A DNA stretch of 64,000 nt from Anticarsia gemmatalis. Taxonomy: Eukaryota > Arthropoda > Insecta > Lepidoptera > Erebidae. Under the pieces are notes generated by a model. It made no database searches and was not told the DNA's origin. It saw nothing but the letters and a program-made list of their open reading frames with translations. Below, one piece after another: positions 11,341-23,273 of the stretch (the stretch's first letter is position 1; each line of letters opens with the position of its first letter). The position numbers and the translations under genes are program-made. The stretch is from the NCBI RefSeq assembly GCF_050436995.1, contig NC_134775.1, positions 10,239,170 to 10,303,169 on the forward strand. The letters run 5' to 3'.

Positions 11341-12011
11341 TTTTTAAGACCAGACATAATATTTGGTAAAATTTATCAGATTTATACTGAAGAAGCACAC
11401 TTCGCAAACATTAAAACTGTTTTTTTATTTTAAACTTCATATTCATAAGTGTATTAAGGTGGCCTTAATGCCAAAGGCATTTCCGACCAGTCTACCTTAG
11501 GGTGATGCAGATATTGAAAGAAGTAGTTGTTTCAAAAAAATAAAATAAAGGACGTAAAGTACAAGGTTAACAAATAAATAAAAATAAGGTCATGTACGTA
11601 TACTTAAACATAGATAAGTCTATACATACATAATGATTTACAAAGGGTAGTATTTAAACGAGTGACTGTAAATTAAAGTTTTAAGTGTTAAAAATAATTA
11701 ATTTACGGTATAGTATTACTAAGTGAGCGACTAACTGCGAGCGACGAGATATTAGCAGAACAGCAACTTACAAACATTAATTTGAGTTACTTAAAATTCA
11801 AAATGAGAAGCTTCATAATATTTGAGCGACCTAATATTTTTTTGAGTGTCAACGTTACGTCCTAATTTTTTTTCAATATTTAGCAATTGTTTTTTTTATA
11901 CTGAGTGGTATTTCATCTTAAATGAAGTGTTTCGAATACAAAAACCACTTTGAAAAATACTATAATGAGCAGAGTATGATAAGCTATATATAAATTCGTC
12001 TCTTTTGATAT

Positions 12012-13520
12012 TACATCAGGTCGCCGGAGCCCTGGCCCTGGTCGCGGGGCTCCTCCTTCTGGGTGGTTTAAAAAAAAATAACCACGAAGGCTAAGGTGGG
12101 AGCTTCGCTTCGCTCGCTCCCACCTCAGCCTTCTAACCTAACCTACCCATGTCGGTTTGCCAAAAACTCCTTTTTTGGACTTTCATTTTGATTTTGTCGG
12201 CGAACGGTTGATCTGATCAAAAAATTCCAGGGGATAAAAAGTGTTTATTTTTAGCCAATCTTTACGATAAAAAACAAAAGAAACACGATTAATCAATTTT
12301 TCAAAAATTGTTAAAATTTTTCTAAGTCCTAATCGCCTTGCACACCCTTTGCTACACTCCAACCGTAATGTAGTCGCAAGAACAGGATTTTAATTTCTGA
12401 AATGGATTTATCACAACCCACTTTTTGTAATCTCTTTCTAGAATTTATTATTAATCAATATTTGTAGTTACTTTGGTTAATTTTTCGCTTACTCAAATTC
12501 ATACTGCTCAAGTTATTAAAACAGTATGTCATCATCAGTCGTTAAGTTTTTTTTTATTCGATCGTTTTATAATTCCCCATTTACAAATAAGAAATATTAA
12601 GTACAAAAAACCCATATACATAAATAAATTATACTAAAACATACTATATACTGAATTATAAAATATATATATCGAGGGGTGAAAGGCTATTTGCTTTAAG
12701 CGATATTTTGGCCGATATTGAGGTATATATGTTACTGTAAAAGCCCGGACTGTGGTAAATCCTAAGATTTTCCGGTATATCCTAAGATTTACCAACTCTC
12801 AATGGTAAAAGTCCGAACAATTCTTTTATTTCGAACTTTTACCCCTATTCACTTGGTAAATCTTAGGATATACCTCAAGGGTAGGTAAATGTAGCAAACA
12901 TAAAATAATTTTATAGTTATAAAGAAGGAGTTTTGGGCAAACCGACATGCGTAGGTTAGGTTAGAAGGCTGAGGTGCACCTCAGCCTTCGTGGTTATTTT
13001 TATTTAAACCACCCAGAAGGAGGAGCCCCGCGAAGCGGGGCTCCGGCGACATCTTCAAACTCTCATTATAACTATATTACGGCATATAATTACATCCCTA
13101 GCAATATCGTTATATTACGGCTCAAACACATGATAATCAACTTTTACCGTGTCGTTATGTAAATCCTAAGATTTGCCAATTAAATAATTCCTTTATTTCG
13201 AACTTTTACCTCTATTTATTTAATGATGTCGAGATGTCGCCGGAGCCCGGCTTCGCGGGGCTCCTCCTACTAGGTGGTTTGAAAAAAAAAATACCTACCC
13301 ATGTCGCTTTGCCCAAAACTCCTTCTTTATAACTATGTTACGGTATATAATTATACCGTAACATAGTTATGAAGAAGGAGTTTTTTATATACCGTAACAT
13401 AGTTTTTAAACTCCGGCTTGTTCGGACTTTTACCATTGAGAGTTTTGTAAATCTTAGGTTTTACCGAAAAATCTTAGGATATACCACAGTTCGGGCTTTT
13501 ACAGTAACATATACATATTC
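12012..13520. repeat. Nested foldback/hairpin-rich repeat cluster
   Basis: Outer inverted arms of about 110 bp lie at 12719-12830 and 13408-13517 (GTTACTGTAAAAGCCC in one, its complement in the other). Inside them a second inverted pair lies at 12916-13050 and 13233-13330, sharing AAGGAGTTTTGGGCAAA and CGGGGCTCC blocks. A third copy of that inner module lies outside at 12020-12178. Hairpins inside include GAAGGCTGAGGTG/CACCTCAGCCTTC at 12965-12990, AGCCCCGCGAAGCGGGGCT near 13024, and a 19-bp-arm palindrome at 13329-13370. No protein is encoded. It looks like foldback elements inserted into one another. Confidence 0.65.
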
Positions 13521-13742
13521 GGAATCAGCGAATTTTTCTGCGTCGAAATAGCTAGGTTTCGTTAAAATCGAAGCATTTTTTTGGCGCTTAAAAGGTTTAT
13601 ATTTTAGGGAAGTTTAGCAATATAGCAGTGTTTAACCGCCGTTGAATACGAATATTTTTTAAAGAAGGGCATTTGAAGCGTACAATAATATAAAAATGCG
13701 ATACATAAACCAATTTTCCTGTCGCAAATAAATCTATACTAA

Positions 13743-14065
13743 TCTATACTAATATTATAAAGCTGAAGAGTTTGTTTGATTGTTTGATTGTTTGTTTGTT
13801 TGTTTGTTTGTTTGTTTGTTTGTTTGTTTGTTTGTTTGTTTGTTTGTTTGTTTGAACGCGCTAATCTCAGGAACTACTGGTCCGATTTGAAAAATTCTTT
13901 CAGTGTTAGATATTCCATTTAGGGAGGAAGGTTATAGGCTATATAATATATCATCACGCTACGACCAACAGGAGCAGAGTAGCAATATTTTTTTTTACAA
14001 AAACGGGGAAAATTTTGACCAATTCTATCTTATGTGACGCAAGCGAAGTTGCGCGGGTCAGCTAG
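13743..14065 (+). mobile_element. Helitron-like element with expanded TTTG microsatellite
   Basis: Same family as the copy at 9169: starts TCTATACTAATATTATAAAG and ends TTGCGCGGGTCAGCTAG before T. The internal TTTG run is expanded to roughly 85 bp, which makes it the longest copy here. A tandem TCTATACTAA at 13733 gives a second possible 5' end. Confidence 0.8.
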
Positions 14066-16101
14066 TAACTCAATAACGCTTAAAGCATTCTTCATGTTCC
14101 AATTTTTTATTGAGGTGTAACATAAAGCAGTTTTGCTTCCACCGTTGACAAGGTGTGATGTCGCTTAAATTATTTTTCCTTTACCTAAACATGACATAGA
14201 ATGTCGGAAAAGTTCTTTCGGCTGCACCTATTTTTCGGTCATTGTGGTTTAACCAGGTAGTTTTTATTTTATGTTTACTAAGCAGTCTGTTAATAATTAT
14301 AAACTGTTGGTTGTAATATATATTAGTAGTATTATACTATAACGTTTCACTTTCTATATAATGTTGTTACAGATAATATTATTTTTGACTTTTTAGTTTG
14401 TTTTGGAGTATTTTTTGTGAAGTCGGTTTTTGTTTTTGTTAAAATTTTTGTTTATTTTTCTATTTTTAGTGAATCTGAATAACTAATAATTTCTAAATAT
14501 GAGATAAGTGTCGATTAACTTGATTTGGCATACCTAGTAACATTCTCCATTCTCGGACTTGTTCCCTCTCCAGGTGACGGAGCGTTCCGCCACACATTTA
14601 AAATCGTATGAAGTACCTTTTATCGGAGAGCGGGATAATAACGTCATTTTCATTTTTAACATAGAACAAATACTAAGCAACGCTGCATACTAGTGAGTGC
14701 CAAGCTGTGTGTGTAATCGTGGCTGTGTGGCGCGCGTAGGTACTTGCGGCGTGACGTCGTCCGTCGCAGCCGGCCGCCCGCCGCACATACGGGTATTTGA
14801 GCCCAAAAGCTGGCCAAAACTATTTTTTGATTCAAATGAGTTCTAAAGTTAATAATAACAACAAATTTAGTTTTCTATCATTTATTTTGCATCAAGAAAA
14901 CATAATTATACATCGTCATCGCTAATTATATCTACATCACTATCTGAATCAGTACAACTTTTAGTCGGTTCGGCAGAGAGTAATAAATCTAATGTTTCTT
15001 TATGAAATGGCTTTGATTTTTTTTTGGATTCCGTTCTTAGACCCGTTATAAGAGGATCTGACGTTAGTAATAGTCTGTTTATAACGTCAAGATTACAAGA
15101 TTTCCGAGAAAATGTTCTTGAATAATTTAGCCTGTAATCCCTAAAATGCTTATGACGGGCTTCTGCGGCCTCTTCAGATAGTTGGCCGATTGGTAGTAGT
15201 GCTGGTGAAATAACCTGTGCTCCATGTCTTAAAATTTTATGGATAGTCGGCGACATTGGATGCCATTCATATAATTGAACATATAGTTCTTCAGTCTCTC
15301 TAGCATAGTTTTCAAATGCCTCGACATTAATTTTATGCCCACTGGACAAGGCTTCTAAAATGATTTTAAATCTAAACATAAGATTAACATCTATACCGGT
15401 TATCGAGGCAGACAGTTGGTGATCAGCAAAAAATCTTCTGCTCGTATTTCCATCATTGGAATTACCGAAATTTGCTTTAGGTACATCTACAATGAGTCCC
15501 ATCTCATTTCTGAATTTGTTTTGTATTTCCTTTTTTTTTTTTGTTGGACTATATCTTTATCTGCCTGCTGCCTTAATTGCCACTTCTTGATTGGTAACTT
15601 ATACGACAAATGTAATAGGTTTTCAAAAAACCTTATTCGAGCATGCAATATAGAAAGGCCAAATTGCAAAGATTCTGCTCTGACTTCCCTTCTTTTAGTT
15701 AAATTATTAAATTCTTTAGAAGTGGCACCACATATGTAACACTTCATGGTTGATGTTGTATGTGTCGCTGCGTTGCATACCTTGCCGTCGACCATGGCAG
15801 GGGCCGAAACAAGTTCCATGATCAAAAGTACTGATTTTACTGACCAAAAATTCAAAAATACTGACCAAATACTGACCATTTCCAAACCTTTTTTTGGGTG
15901 AATGGTGTGAAATATAAAGCTTATTTTCAGTTATTGGCCTCCACCATCCCCATAGACAACCAGCACCGCCTTTTTATTGTCTTAATGTTCAATAGACTCC
16001 AAAAAACACAAATAAACCCTAAAAACGCCAATAAACTCCAAAAATTCTAATAAACTCCATTAAACTCCAATAAACACCAAAAACTCTAAAAAACTTCCCG
16101 T

Positions 16102-16470
16102 CTTACGAATATTCGATCAGGTCTTACGAATTTTCGATCAGGTCTAACGAATTTTCAATCAGGTCTAACGAATTTTCAATCAGGTCTAACGAATTTTCAA
16201 TCAGGTCTAACGAATTTTCGATCAGGTCTAACGAATTTTCAATCAGGTCTAACGAATTTTCAATCAGGTCTAACGAATTTTCAATCAGGTCTAACGAATT
16301 TTCAATCAGGTCTAACGAATTTTCAATCAAGTCTAACGAATTTTCGATCAGGTCTAACGAATTTTCAATCAGGTCTAACGAATTTTCAATCAGGTCTAAC
16401 GAATTTTCAATCAGGTCTAACGAATTTTCGATCAGGTCTAACGAATTTTCGATGAGGTCTTAAGAATTTT
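16102..16470. repeat. 21-bp minisatellite, about 17 copies
   Basis: Tandem units of TCTAACGAATTTTCAATCAG plus one G, with a few units carrying CGATC instead of CAATC. Because 21 is a multiple of three, the minus strand reads an uninterrupted repeat of IENSLDL. This is a repeat shadow, not a protein. It sits inside the element that splits Transib 1. Confidence 0.9.
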
Positions 16471-16557
16471 TTACGAGTTGAGAAGTTTTAACCCATTCCA
16501 AAAACGTGCGCAACGCCGCTAAACAAGCTTTCACTCCAAAAATATTGATTTCAAATA

Positions 16558-18047
16558 CACTAGTCACAAAAATTAAGGGATATAAAAAAAATCAACATTT
16601 TTGGGTGATTTTCAACAAGCTGTAACTCCGAGGAAAATGGTCGTACAGAAAAAATAAAAAAAATAATTGTAGCTCCAAGTGTCTTGTTTTTAGATATGAC
16701 GATGAAAATTTTTTGTCATGGCCAGGTCTGGAGAAATACTACGAAAACTACCGAAAAATTTTTTTCAAAATTTTTTTCCGTCCAAAAAATGGTCCACGGG
16801 CTTAAAAAAATATTTTTTGATTCTTTCGTTCAAAAGTTCTTTTAGAAATTTTAATCCTCTTTAATTTGCCGTATTCAAAAAGCCTGTCCGACGATTTGCC
16901 GCGGAGTTATCGTCAATCAAAGCAAACTCAATAACTCCGGAAATAATGATCGTACAGGAAATCAAAGGAGGGTTTTGAAAACTGCACAATATTCTCTATA
17001 AGAAAATGTAAACATCTTTAAGAAAAAAAAATTTTTTTTAATTGAAAACTCGGACTGAAAAAAAGACAAAATTTCGCAAAATTAAGGATATTTGGATAAA
17101 AAAGCAAATCGCAAAACGAGAGATCGTCTATCGCTGCCATAAGACACTGGTCCACTGTCTACGACCCCAATCGTGATGTGGTCATGCGCATAAGCCAATC
17201 GGGCTCGACGATGTCGTGGAGTGAGCATAGGCACGCGATTTGCTTTTTAATCGAAAAAATAAAGATTTTAGAGAGAAAAAAGAAAAATTTATTAAAAAAA
17301 TGAATAAAAATCACTAAATTGCAAAATTGATTTTAGCAAAAACAAAGAATTTGAAGCTTCGGGGCACAACGAAAAAAAAATCGCGGCGCTTTGAATTTTT
17401 GAGGAATTTTAGGGGACACTTTGACGTTGAAAAATTACTGACGATATCCTTCGTTCATCCATTTTATCCAAAGTTATACCAAGTTATCCAAATATCCTTA
17501 ATTTTGCGAATTTTTGTCTTTTTTTCAGTCCGAGTTTTCATTTCAAAATTTATTTTTTCTTAACCATGTTTACATTTTCTTATAGAGAATATTGTGCAGT
17601 TTTCAAAACCCTCCTTTGATTTCCTGTACAATCATTATTTCCGGAGTTATTGAATATCAAAGTCAAAAATAACTTTTTTGCTTTGATTGACGATAACTCC
17701 GCGGCAAACCGTCGTACAGGCTTTTTGAATACGGCAAATTAAAGAGAATTAAATTTTCTAAAAGAACTTTTGAACGAAAGAATCAAAAACATTTTTTTGA
17801 AGCCCGTGGACCTATTTTTAGGCGGTAAAAAATTTGGAATTTTTTTTTTCGGTAGTTTTCGTAGGATTTCTCCAGACCTGGCCATGACAAAAATTTTTCA
17901 TCGTCATATCTAAAAACTAGACACTTGGAGCTACAATATTTGTTTTTTTATTTTTTCTGTACGACCATTTTCCTCTGAGTTACAGCTTGTTGAAAATCAC
18001 CCAAAAATTTGTTTTTTTTTTATATCCCTTAATTTTCGTGACAAGTT
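16558..18047. mobile_element. Foldback element with ~540-bp inverted arms, TA-flanked
   Basis: Left arm about 16558-17100 and right arm about 17484-18047 are inverted copies with minor differences. Ends are CACTAGTCACAAAAATTAAG and, read inward from the right, AACTTGTCACGAAAATTAAG. Both are bordered by TA (16556-16557 and 18048-18049), which fits a Tc1/mariner-type insertion. The ~380-bp middle contains GATCGTCTATCGCTGCCATA and no gene. Non-autonomous. Confidence 0.7.
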
Positions 18048-19199
18048 TAGATGCTATTTTTTGAGGTCATGTGATGCTTCAATATATGTGTACGTAGTAG
18101 ATCATCCACATACACAGAGTATCCAAAGCAGCCCTCAGATATCATCACAGGACAAATCGAGAATGTAAGATTGGCCAACAGCAGAGGAAAACCAAAAAAA
18201 TATATTGAATTTGGAAAAATACTGACAATACTGACCGATTTTCGAAAATACTGACTTTTACTGACCAGGTCCAAAAATACTGACTTTTACTGACTTTACT
18301 GACCTGTTTCGGCCCCTGCCATGGTAAAAAGCATAGTATGACTTATTTTTGCACCTTGGGTCTCCGTACACTCCAGAGCATTTATTTTACTATTCATATA
18401 CTGAATCTCTTGGTTCGTGATATCAGCAGATTCTTGCAAGAATCGAATTCGTATAGGTCTACAGTACCGTGGTGATGAGGGTGTTGGATTTTGCCACAAA
18501 ACATTTTTATTTTTACCATAAACTAACTGTAATGGTACCATAGAACTTTGAAATATGTTAGCATCTGAGTCCATTTCATTTTCAAACTTTTGTTTATATC
18601 GCACTTGCTGCGAACCATCACATCCCCATTTACAGATCAACTCCATCTGTTGTCGATCTTCGTCTTTGATTGCAGCCATCACCTCCTTTAAATGCATAAT
18701 TAATCTTGAAGCAGTATGATTCAGTAAGTCTTGTAAGTTAATTTCTGCACACGTTGCTGTTACTATGTAAGATTCTTTAATAGGGTAACACTCGTTTTTT
18801 GCTTTCTGAAGAATCGAATAACACGGATAAAATTTCTTGTTGCTTGATCTAACAATCTCATACTGTGATCTTGTGAGGCCAGCTTCTACATACATAGACA
18901 GGGCGTCTAATGTGGACAACTGATGACAAGTTACTTGCTTAGATTTTTTTATAGCTGACCGGTATTTCTGACCTCTACTTGGGCTTTTAATTAAATCTTT
19001 TACGACATTCGACGCATCGATATTTCCTGAAGCACGTAGTTTCATATGAGTAGCATAGCTTAGCTTTTCAACCTCTTGTAACCGAAGCTCTTCTGTTTTT
19101 CGACGTTTCGATCTTTCACTTGATTCTGCGAACGTTTTTTTGGGACGACCCGTACTTGTTTCTGTAATGAAATATTTCAATTTATTGTTCGAATCATAA

Positions 19200-19268
19200 A
19201 ATTATTTGCTATTTACTTTTACTAGCAGAGTGCTGCACTCTGCTAGTAAAAGTAAATAGCAAATAATT
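19200..19268. repeat. Perfect 34-bp-arm hairpin in Transib 1 intron 2
   Basis: Arms at 19200-19233 and 19235-19268 are exact reverse complements, separated by one T. The centre reads CAGAGTGCTGCACTCTG. It lies between exons 2 and 3 of the Transib 1 gene, so it could be a small insertion or a recent palindromic duplication. No coding. Confidence 0.9.
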
Positions 19269-20707
19269 AGTACTAGTGTTACTGACTTTATGACATCATA
19301 CAACAATAACAGACCAGCCGTTATCCGCACTCTTTTGTTCAGTAGCAGGTAGTTAATGAACAAAAGAGTATGGATGGCTGTTGGTAGAAACGATAAGGGT
19401 AACTAACGGTAAATACAGCCAGACACTCTGCGCATAGCTAATACAAATAGAACTTTTCTTAAGTTTAATTTGTATTAAATTTAAGTAAAGTTTCTACTGG
19501 CACTTACCAGTGATTGGTAATTGTAATGATGTACTTCCATTGAGCCAATCCTTGTTATTACTTTCAAATACAACTTCCTTTTTATGTGCTGCTTGCCATC
19601 TAGTTTTGAATTGATGCTTTATCAAAGATAATTTTTGTTTCCAGGATTTCCGATCTTTACAAAACTTATTGATTACAGTTTCTACCATTAAATCCAACTT
19701 TTTGTCAAAATTTGGTGCCTGTGATTCCTTTATGATCATATAAATATCCTTTCGAGACAAGAATTTGACACCAGATGTTCCTAAAAGCAAAAGAAAACAA
19801 TTATATTTTATTTGAATTTTTTTAATAATTTCTTTTCCCACAAAAAAATCGATAAATAGCACATCCGCGGTATTCCACGGCTATTTTTGGATCGATCGTT
19901 TTATATAACGTACTGGCTACAATTTAATATCCAATTCATAGCATAGAAAAGTTTAGAAAGTAGTTAAAACTCTAAACATAACATTGAAATTCTTTAAAAA
20001 AAAAATATATATATATTTTGTAATTTATTGAAATTACTCAATTATAAATCAAATTCATATAAAAAATATTCAAAATGCAAGTACGTACCTGGCTCTGATA
20101 GATCCATCACAATTTTTATGCACACGGGCTTAAAAATAAAATACGAAACAACAAGTATTACTAGAACACTATTAAAATAGAATATCAACAAATAACACGT
20201 ACACTTCGCACTAATGGTAAATGCCGACTATCGCTAGCGCATGACGCGCGATTATATTAAAACAAAATGGCTGCCATTAAATGCTGTAACTGTTAGGCTT
20301 TTTAGAGTAATACTTTGTTTTGTGTCATCGAACATTTCACAAAAATGATTTTTGGCCAGCTTTTGGACTCAAATACCCGTCCGTGCGCCGCACAGTGTAA
20401 CGTCCTTAACACAAAAATAAAAAAACTAATAATTTATTACATAAATTTTAGCACCGGTATCTCACTAAGCTGTAGTCATACTGCCTAATGGCAACACTAA
20501 GAAAAGATATTTACGTGGGTAGTATTAAAAACTTTGTAAAGAAGTGGGTAGTTTTAGTCTTGTCATCTTGTCATCGAAATAAATCAGCTTTCGTTGACGA
20601 CTTAGTGTGCATTTCTGTGCTGTGATATTGTAATTCTTGTATTATATTTGCATTGTGTAATAGTTTTTCGTGTTTTCATATAAGTATTTGATAAACTATC
20701 TATAACC

Positions 20708-23273
20708 ATGGGTGAGTACATAGCATATAGAATCTAAGTTAAAAAAATATGTATACTTGTAACTTTGATGAAGGTTAACACTTTTTTAATTATTTTCATA
20801 CAATTAGAGTAACTAGCGTAGATTCATATTACGTTTGATTTATTTGCCGAATATTGCCGAAACATGAGTTTTATTTATTTTTAGAAAACACATCGAAAGT
20901 GACTTATGGATCATGTTTCGAAGTTACGAAAAATGTCGCTAAAAATGAAAAAGTAGAATCAATTATTAATTACATACAAGATATTTATGGTTTGCACGAT
21001 ATTCCTGAACACGTAAAGACCAGTATAAGCAAAACGGCCCGATTTATTTCATTGAAAATTATAAAAAAATGGAATGAAAGTCACCGAAGCATAAAAACTT
21101 TTCAAAGCAAGTTTCGAGATTGGTTAGAGACTGAAATAACGTTGGAAGACACAGTTCTTCAATATATGCAGGAACCGAGAGCAGGCCCAAGTAGAATTAG
21201 TCGCCAAAGAGGAAGACCCGACAAAGATTTTTCTGAACTCACTAATGCATCTAAAAAGCGCAGAGTAGATGCACTGCTTAGAAATAATACCAGTGAGGAG
21301 TTACAATTTGCTGCAGGTGTATTAAGGAAATCAGATCCTTCATTTTCTTCCGAAGAAGAACGTAAATCTCTGACTCCGCTTCAAGCTCTAGCTTTATATT
21401 CGGACTTAGGACTTAGTGTCAGAAAATATAATATTTTACGGTCAACAGTAAACCACTTGAAAAGAGATATGTTTCCCAGTTATTACACACTTAAAAAAAT
21501 TAAGAATCAAAGAATGCCTAGTGAAATCATCGTGTCAGAATCTCACGCTGAAGTAAAATTGCAACAATTATGTAATAAGACTGCAGAGGTTATCATTACT
21601 GACTGTGTTGATAAGCAATCGATAATTAATTGCTCGTCAGTTAAATTATTATGTAAATGGGGATTTGACGGTAGTTCCGGACACAGTTTGTACAAACAAC
21701 AATTTGCAAGTACAGAACAGACTGACGAATACGTGTTTTTAACTGCACTTGTACCTTTGCACCTCATTGATCGGCATACCAACGGAATTATATGGGAAAA
21801 TCCAAATCCATCATCAGTTTTGTATTGCAGACCTATCAAATTTACCTTCATTAAAGAATCACCAGCTTTAGTAACAGAGGAAAAAAAACAGATGGACATT
21901 GAAATTAACAATTTAGTACCATATAGTATTACCATTGATGATATCTCGGTACAGGTCATATTTGAATTGCTTTTTACAATGATTGACGGCAGTATTTGTA
22001 ACATAATAAGTGAAACTAATTCAACGCAAACTTGTTATATATGTGGGTGCACGCCAAAGGACATGAACAAGGATGTGGCTGAAAAACGTCAACCTAACAC
22101 ATCAGCCTATAAAGGAGATCATCCATTTTGGGCCTTGGGCATAAAGGAGATCATCAATTACAAACAAATAATACTGATGAGCTCGAGTTGATACGGTGAC
22201 GATCCGTTTCCGAGTTGATACGTGTGCTTACGACCTTAAATCAACTTCTGAGTGGTCGTTTGCTTTAGATAGTTAATTCTAGCAAAATCAATCATTATTT
22301 TATGTTTCACAGCACTTTCAGAAATGAATTAATGTTTGAATATTACGAATCTTCAAACCTGTATAACTCGGTTCAAAGCGATCTTACCGGTTTTGTGCCA
22401 TACTAACTATTGCTTCAAATGGCTAGCTCTATCGATACATGCCACTTTTTTTTGTTGGCCGGCACTTTGAAAAAAGGCCCAAAAATGTATGGAGCGTGGA
22501 TGATCTCCTTTGGGCTATCGACACTACATTGTATAATTAGGACTTTTGAATGCTTATTACATATTTCATACAGATTAGACATTAAAAGTTGGCAAGTTAG
22601 GGGGGAAGAGTCTAAGAGAATATTTGCTGAAACAAAGGCTAGGATTCAAAAAGAATTTAAGGAAAAAATGGGCCTCATAGTGGACAAACCCAAACCCGGA
22701 TTTGGGTCTACTAACGATGGCAACACAGCTAGACGCTTTTTTGAAAAGCCAGCTCTAAGTGCTTCCATAACACGACTTAATGTTAATTTAATTTCAAATT
22801 TGGCCATAATTTTGAAAGTACTTGCAAGTGGTAAAAAAATCAAAATGAATCAGTTCACAACACTCATAAATGAAACAAAAAAAATATATCTAGATAATTA
22901 CAATTGGTATTATATGCCAGTGAGTTTACATAAAATACTCATTCATGGCCCTGCTATCATAACTTCGTTTTTGGTGCCTATTGGTACCTTATCAGAAGAA
23001 GCTTTAGAGTGCAGACACAAAGATTTTAGGCGTATTCGTGAACGACATACTCGAAAAACTTCCAGATCAAATACCAATAAGGACATCATGACGACGCTAT
23101 TATTTACATCTGATCCGGGTATTGCTAAGTATCGGAAGATAACTTCCAATAATAAAAAAATCAATAGCGAGGTTGAAGCCTATCTTGAGAGCAATGAAAA
23201 TGAAGAAAATTTTAACCAGTCAGTGTTAAGTAATTCTTCAAACGAAGAAACATCATCCTCGGAAAGTGAATAA
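20708..23273 (+). pseudogene. Transib transposase (RAG1-like), broken only by a MITE
   Basis: A tiny first exon (ATG G, 20708-20711) with donor GTGAGT joins exon 2 at 20885 after TTATTTTTAG, giving the start MENTSKVTYG. Blocks in order: KWGFDGSSGHS (first Asp), NPNPSSVLYCRPIKFTF, FTMIDGSICNII (second Asp), zinc-type CYICGCTPKD, MGLIVDKPKPGFGSTNDGNT, and LSEEALECRHKDFR (Glu). The frame is open from exon 2 to the stop at 23273 apart from 22114-22508. The flanks of that insert (AYK / FGLSTLHC) match an unbroken protein in phase. All predicted catalytic residues are present. Known role of the family: cut-and-paste at RSS-like ends; RAG1 descends from this group. Confidence 0.8.
22114..22508. mobile_element. 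MITE-like insertion in Transib 2 gene
   Basis: Ends GGAGATCATCCA and TGGATGATCTCC are perfect 12-bp inverted repeats, and inside them TTTTGGGCC pairs with GGCCCAAAA. Length 395 bp, non-coding. No target duplication is visible: the flanks AAA and TTT read directly as the Lys-Phe codons of the host frame. Confidence 0.7.

Larger units (their letters stand above)
15798..18318. mobile_element. Unclassified DNA element inserted in the Transib 1 gene
   Basis: Ends are the inverted pair CAGGGGCCGAAACA / TGTTTCGGCCCCTG. CCATGG lies directly outside both ends. Because CCATGG is palindromic, the target duplication could be 6 (CCATGG), 4 (CATG) or 2 bp (AT). Clusters of TACTGAC occur just inside both ends. 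It holds no convincing gene: its contents are short ATAAACTCCAAAAA-like repeats, a 21-bp minisatellite and a mariner-type foldback. An 8-bp hAT-type duplication is not seen, so its superfamily is open. Confidence 0.7.
14906..20107 (-). pseudogene. Transib transposase (RAG1-like), three exons, interrupted
   Basis: Model on the minus strand: exon 1 20107-20089 (MDLSEP), donor GTACGT; exon 2 19780-19508, donor GTAAGT; exon 3 from 19161. Phases agree. Exon 3 holds the family blocks CKWGCDGSQQ (likely first catalytic Asp), NPTPSSPRYCRPIRIRF, VDGKVCNAATHT (likely second Asp), the zinc-binding CYICGATSKE, GNSNDGNTSRRFF and LSEEAAEARHKHFR (likely catalytic Glu). The 2.5-kb element splits it exactly before VDG. 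A 12-base T run at 15531-15542 frameshifts the part before MGLIVDVPK. As read it cannot make a transposase. Family assignment rests on motifs and matching termini; exon limits are my inference. Confidence 0.8.
14784..20385 (-). mobile_element. Transib element 1 (5.6 kb, interrupted)
   Basis: Terminal inverted repeats: left CACATACGGGTATTTGAGCC; right end, read inward, CACGGACGGGTATTTGAGTC; both continue into CAAAAGCTGGCC. Ends begin with CAC as expected for Transib. The 5-bp direct repeat CGCCG lies at 14779-14783 and 20386-20390, matching the 5-bp GC-rich duplication known for the family. It encodes a RAG1-like transposase on the minus strand. A 2.5-kb insertion (15798-18318) splits the gene. 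The right-hand CGCCG is shared with Transib element 2. Confidence 0.85.

Noticed and set aside
16124..16330. Protein of repeated IENSLDL units
   Set aside because: The frame exists only because the 21-bp minisatellite unit is a multiple of three.
16102..16470. CRISPR array
   Set aside because: Units are directly tandem without unique spacers, and the genome is eukaryotic.
15798..18318. hAT element, from the CAGGGG ends
   Set aside because: No 8-bp duplication fits; only the palindromic CCATGG borders both ends.
20854..20884. Start codon upstream of the Transib 2 exon 2 acceptor (MPKHEF...)
   Set aside because: The sequence before 20885 looks like an intron end (TTATTTTTAG), and a better start with donor lies at 20708.
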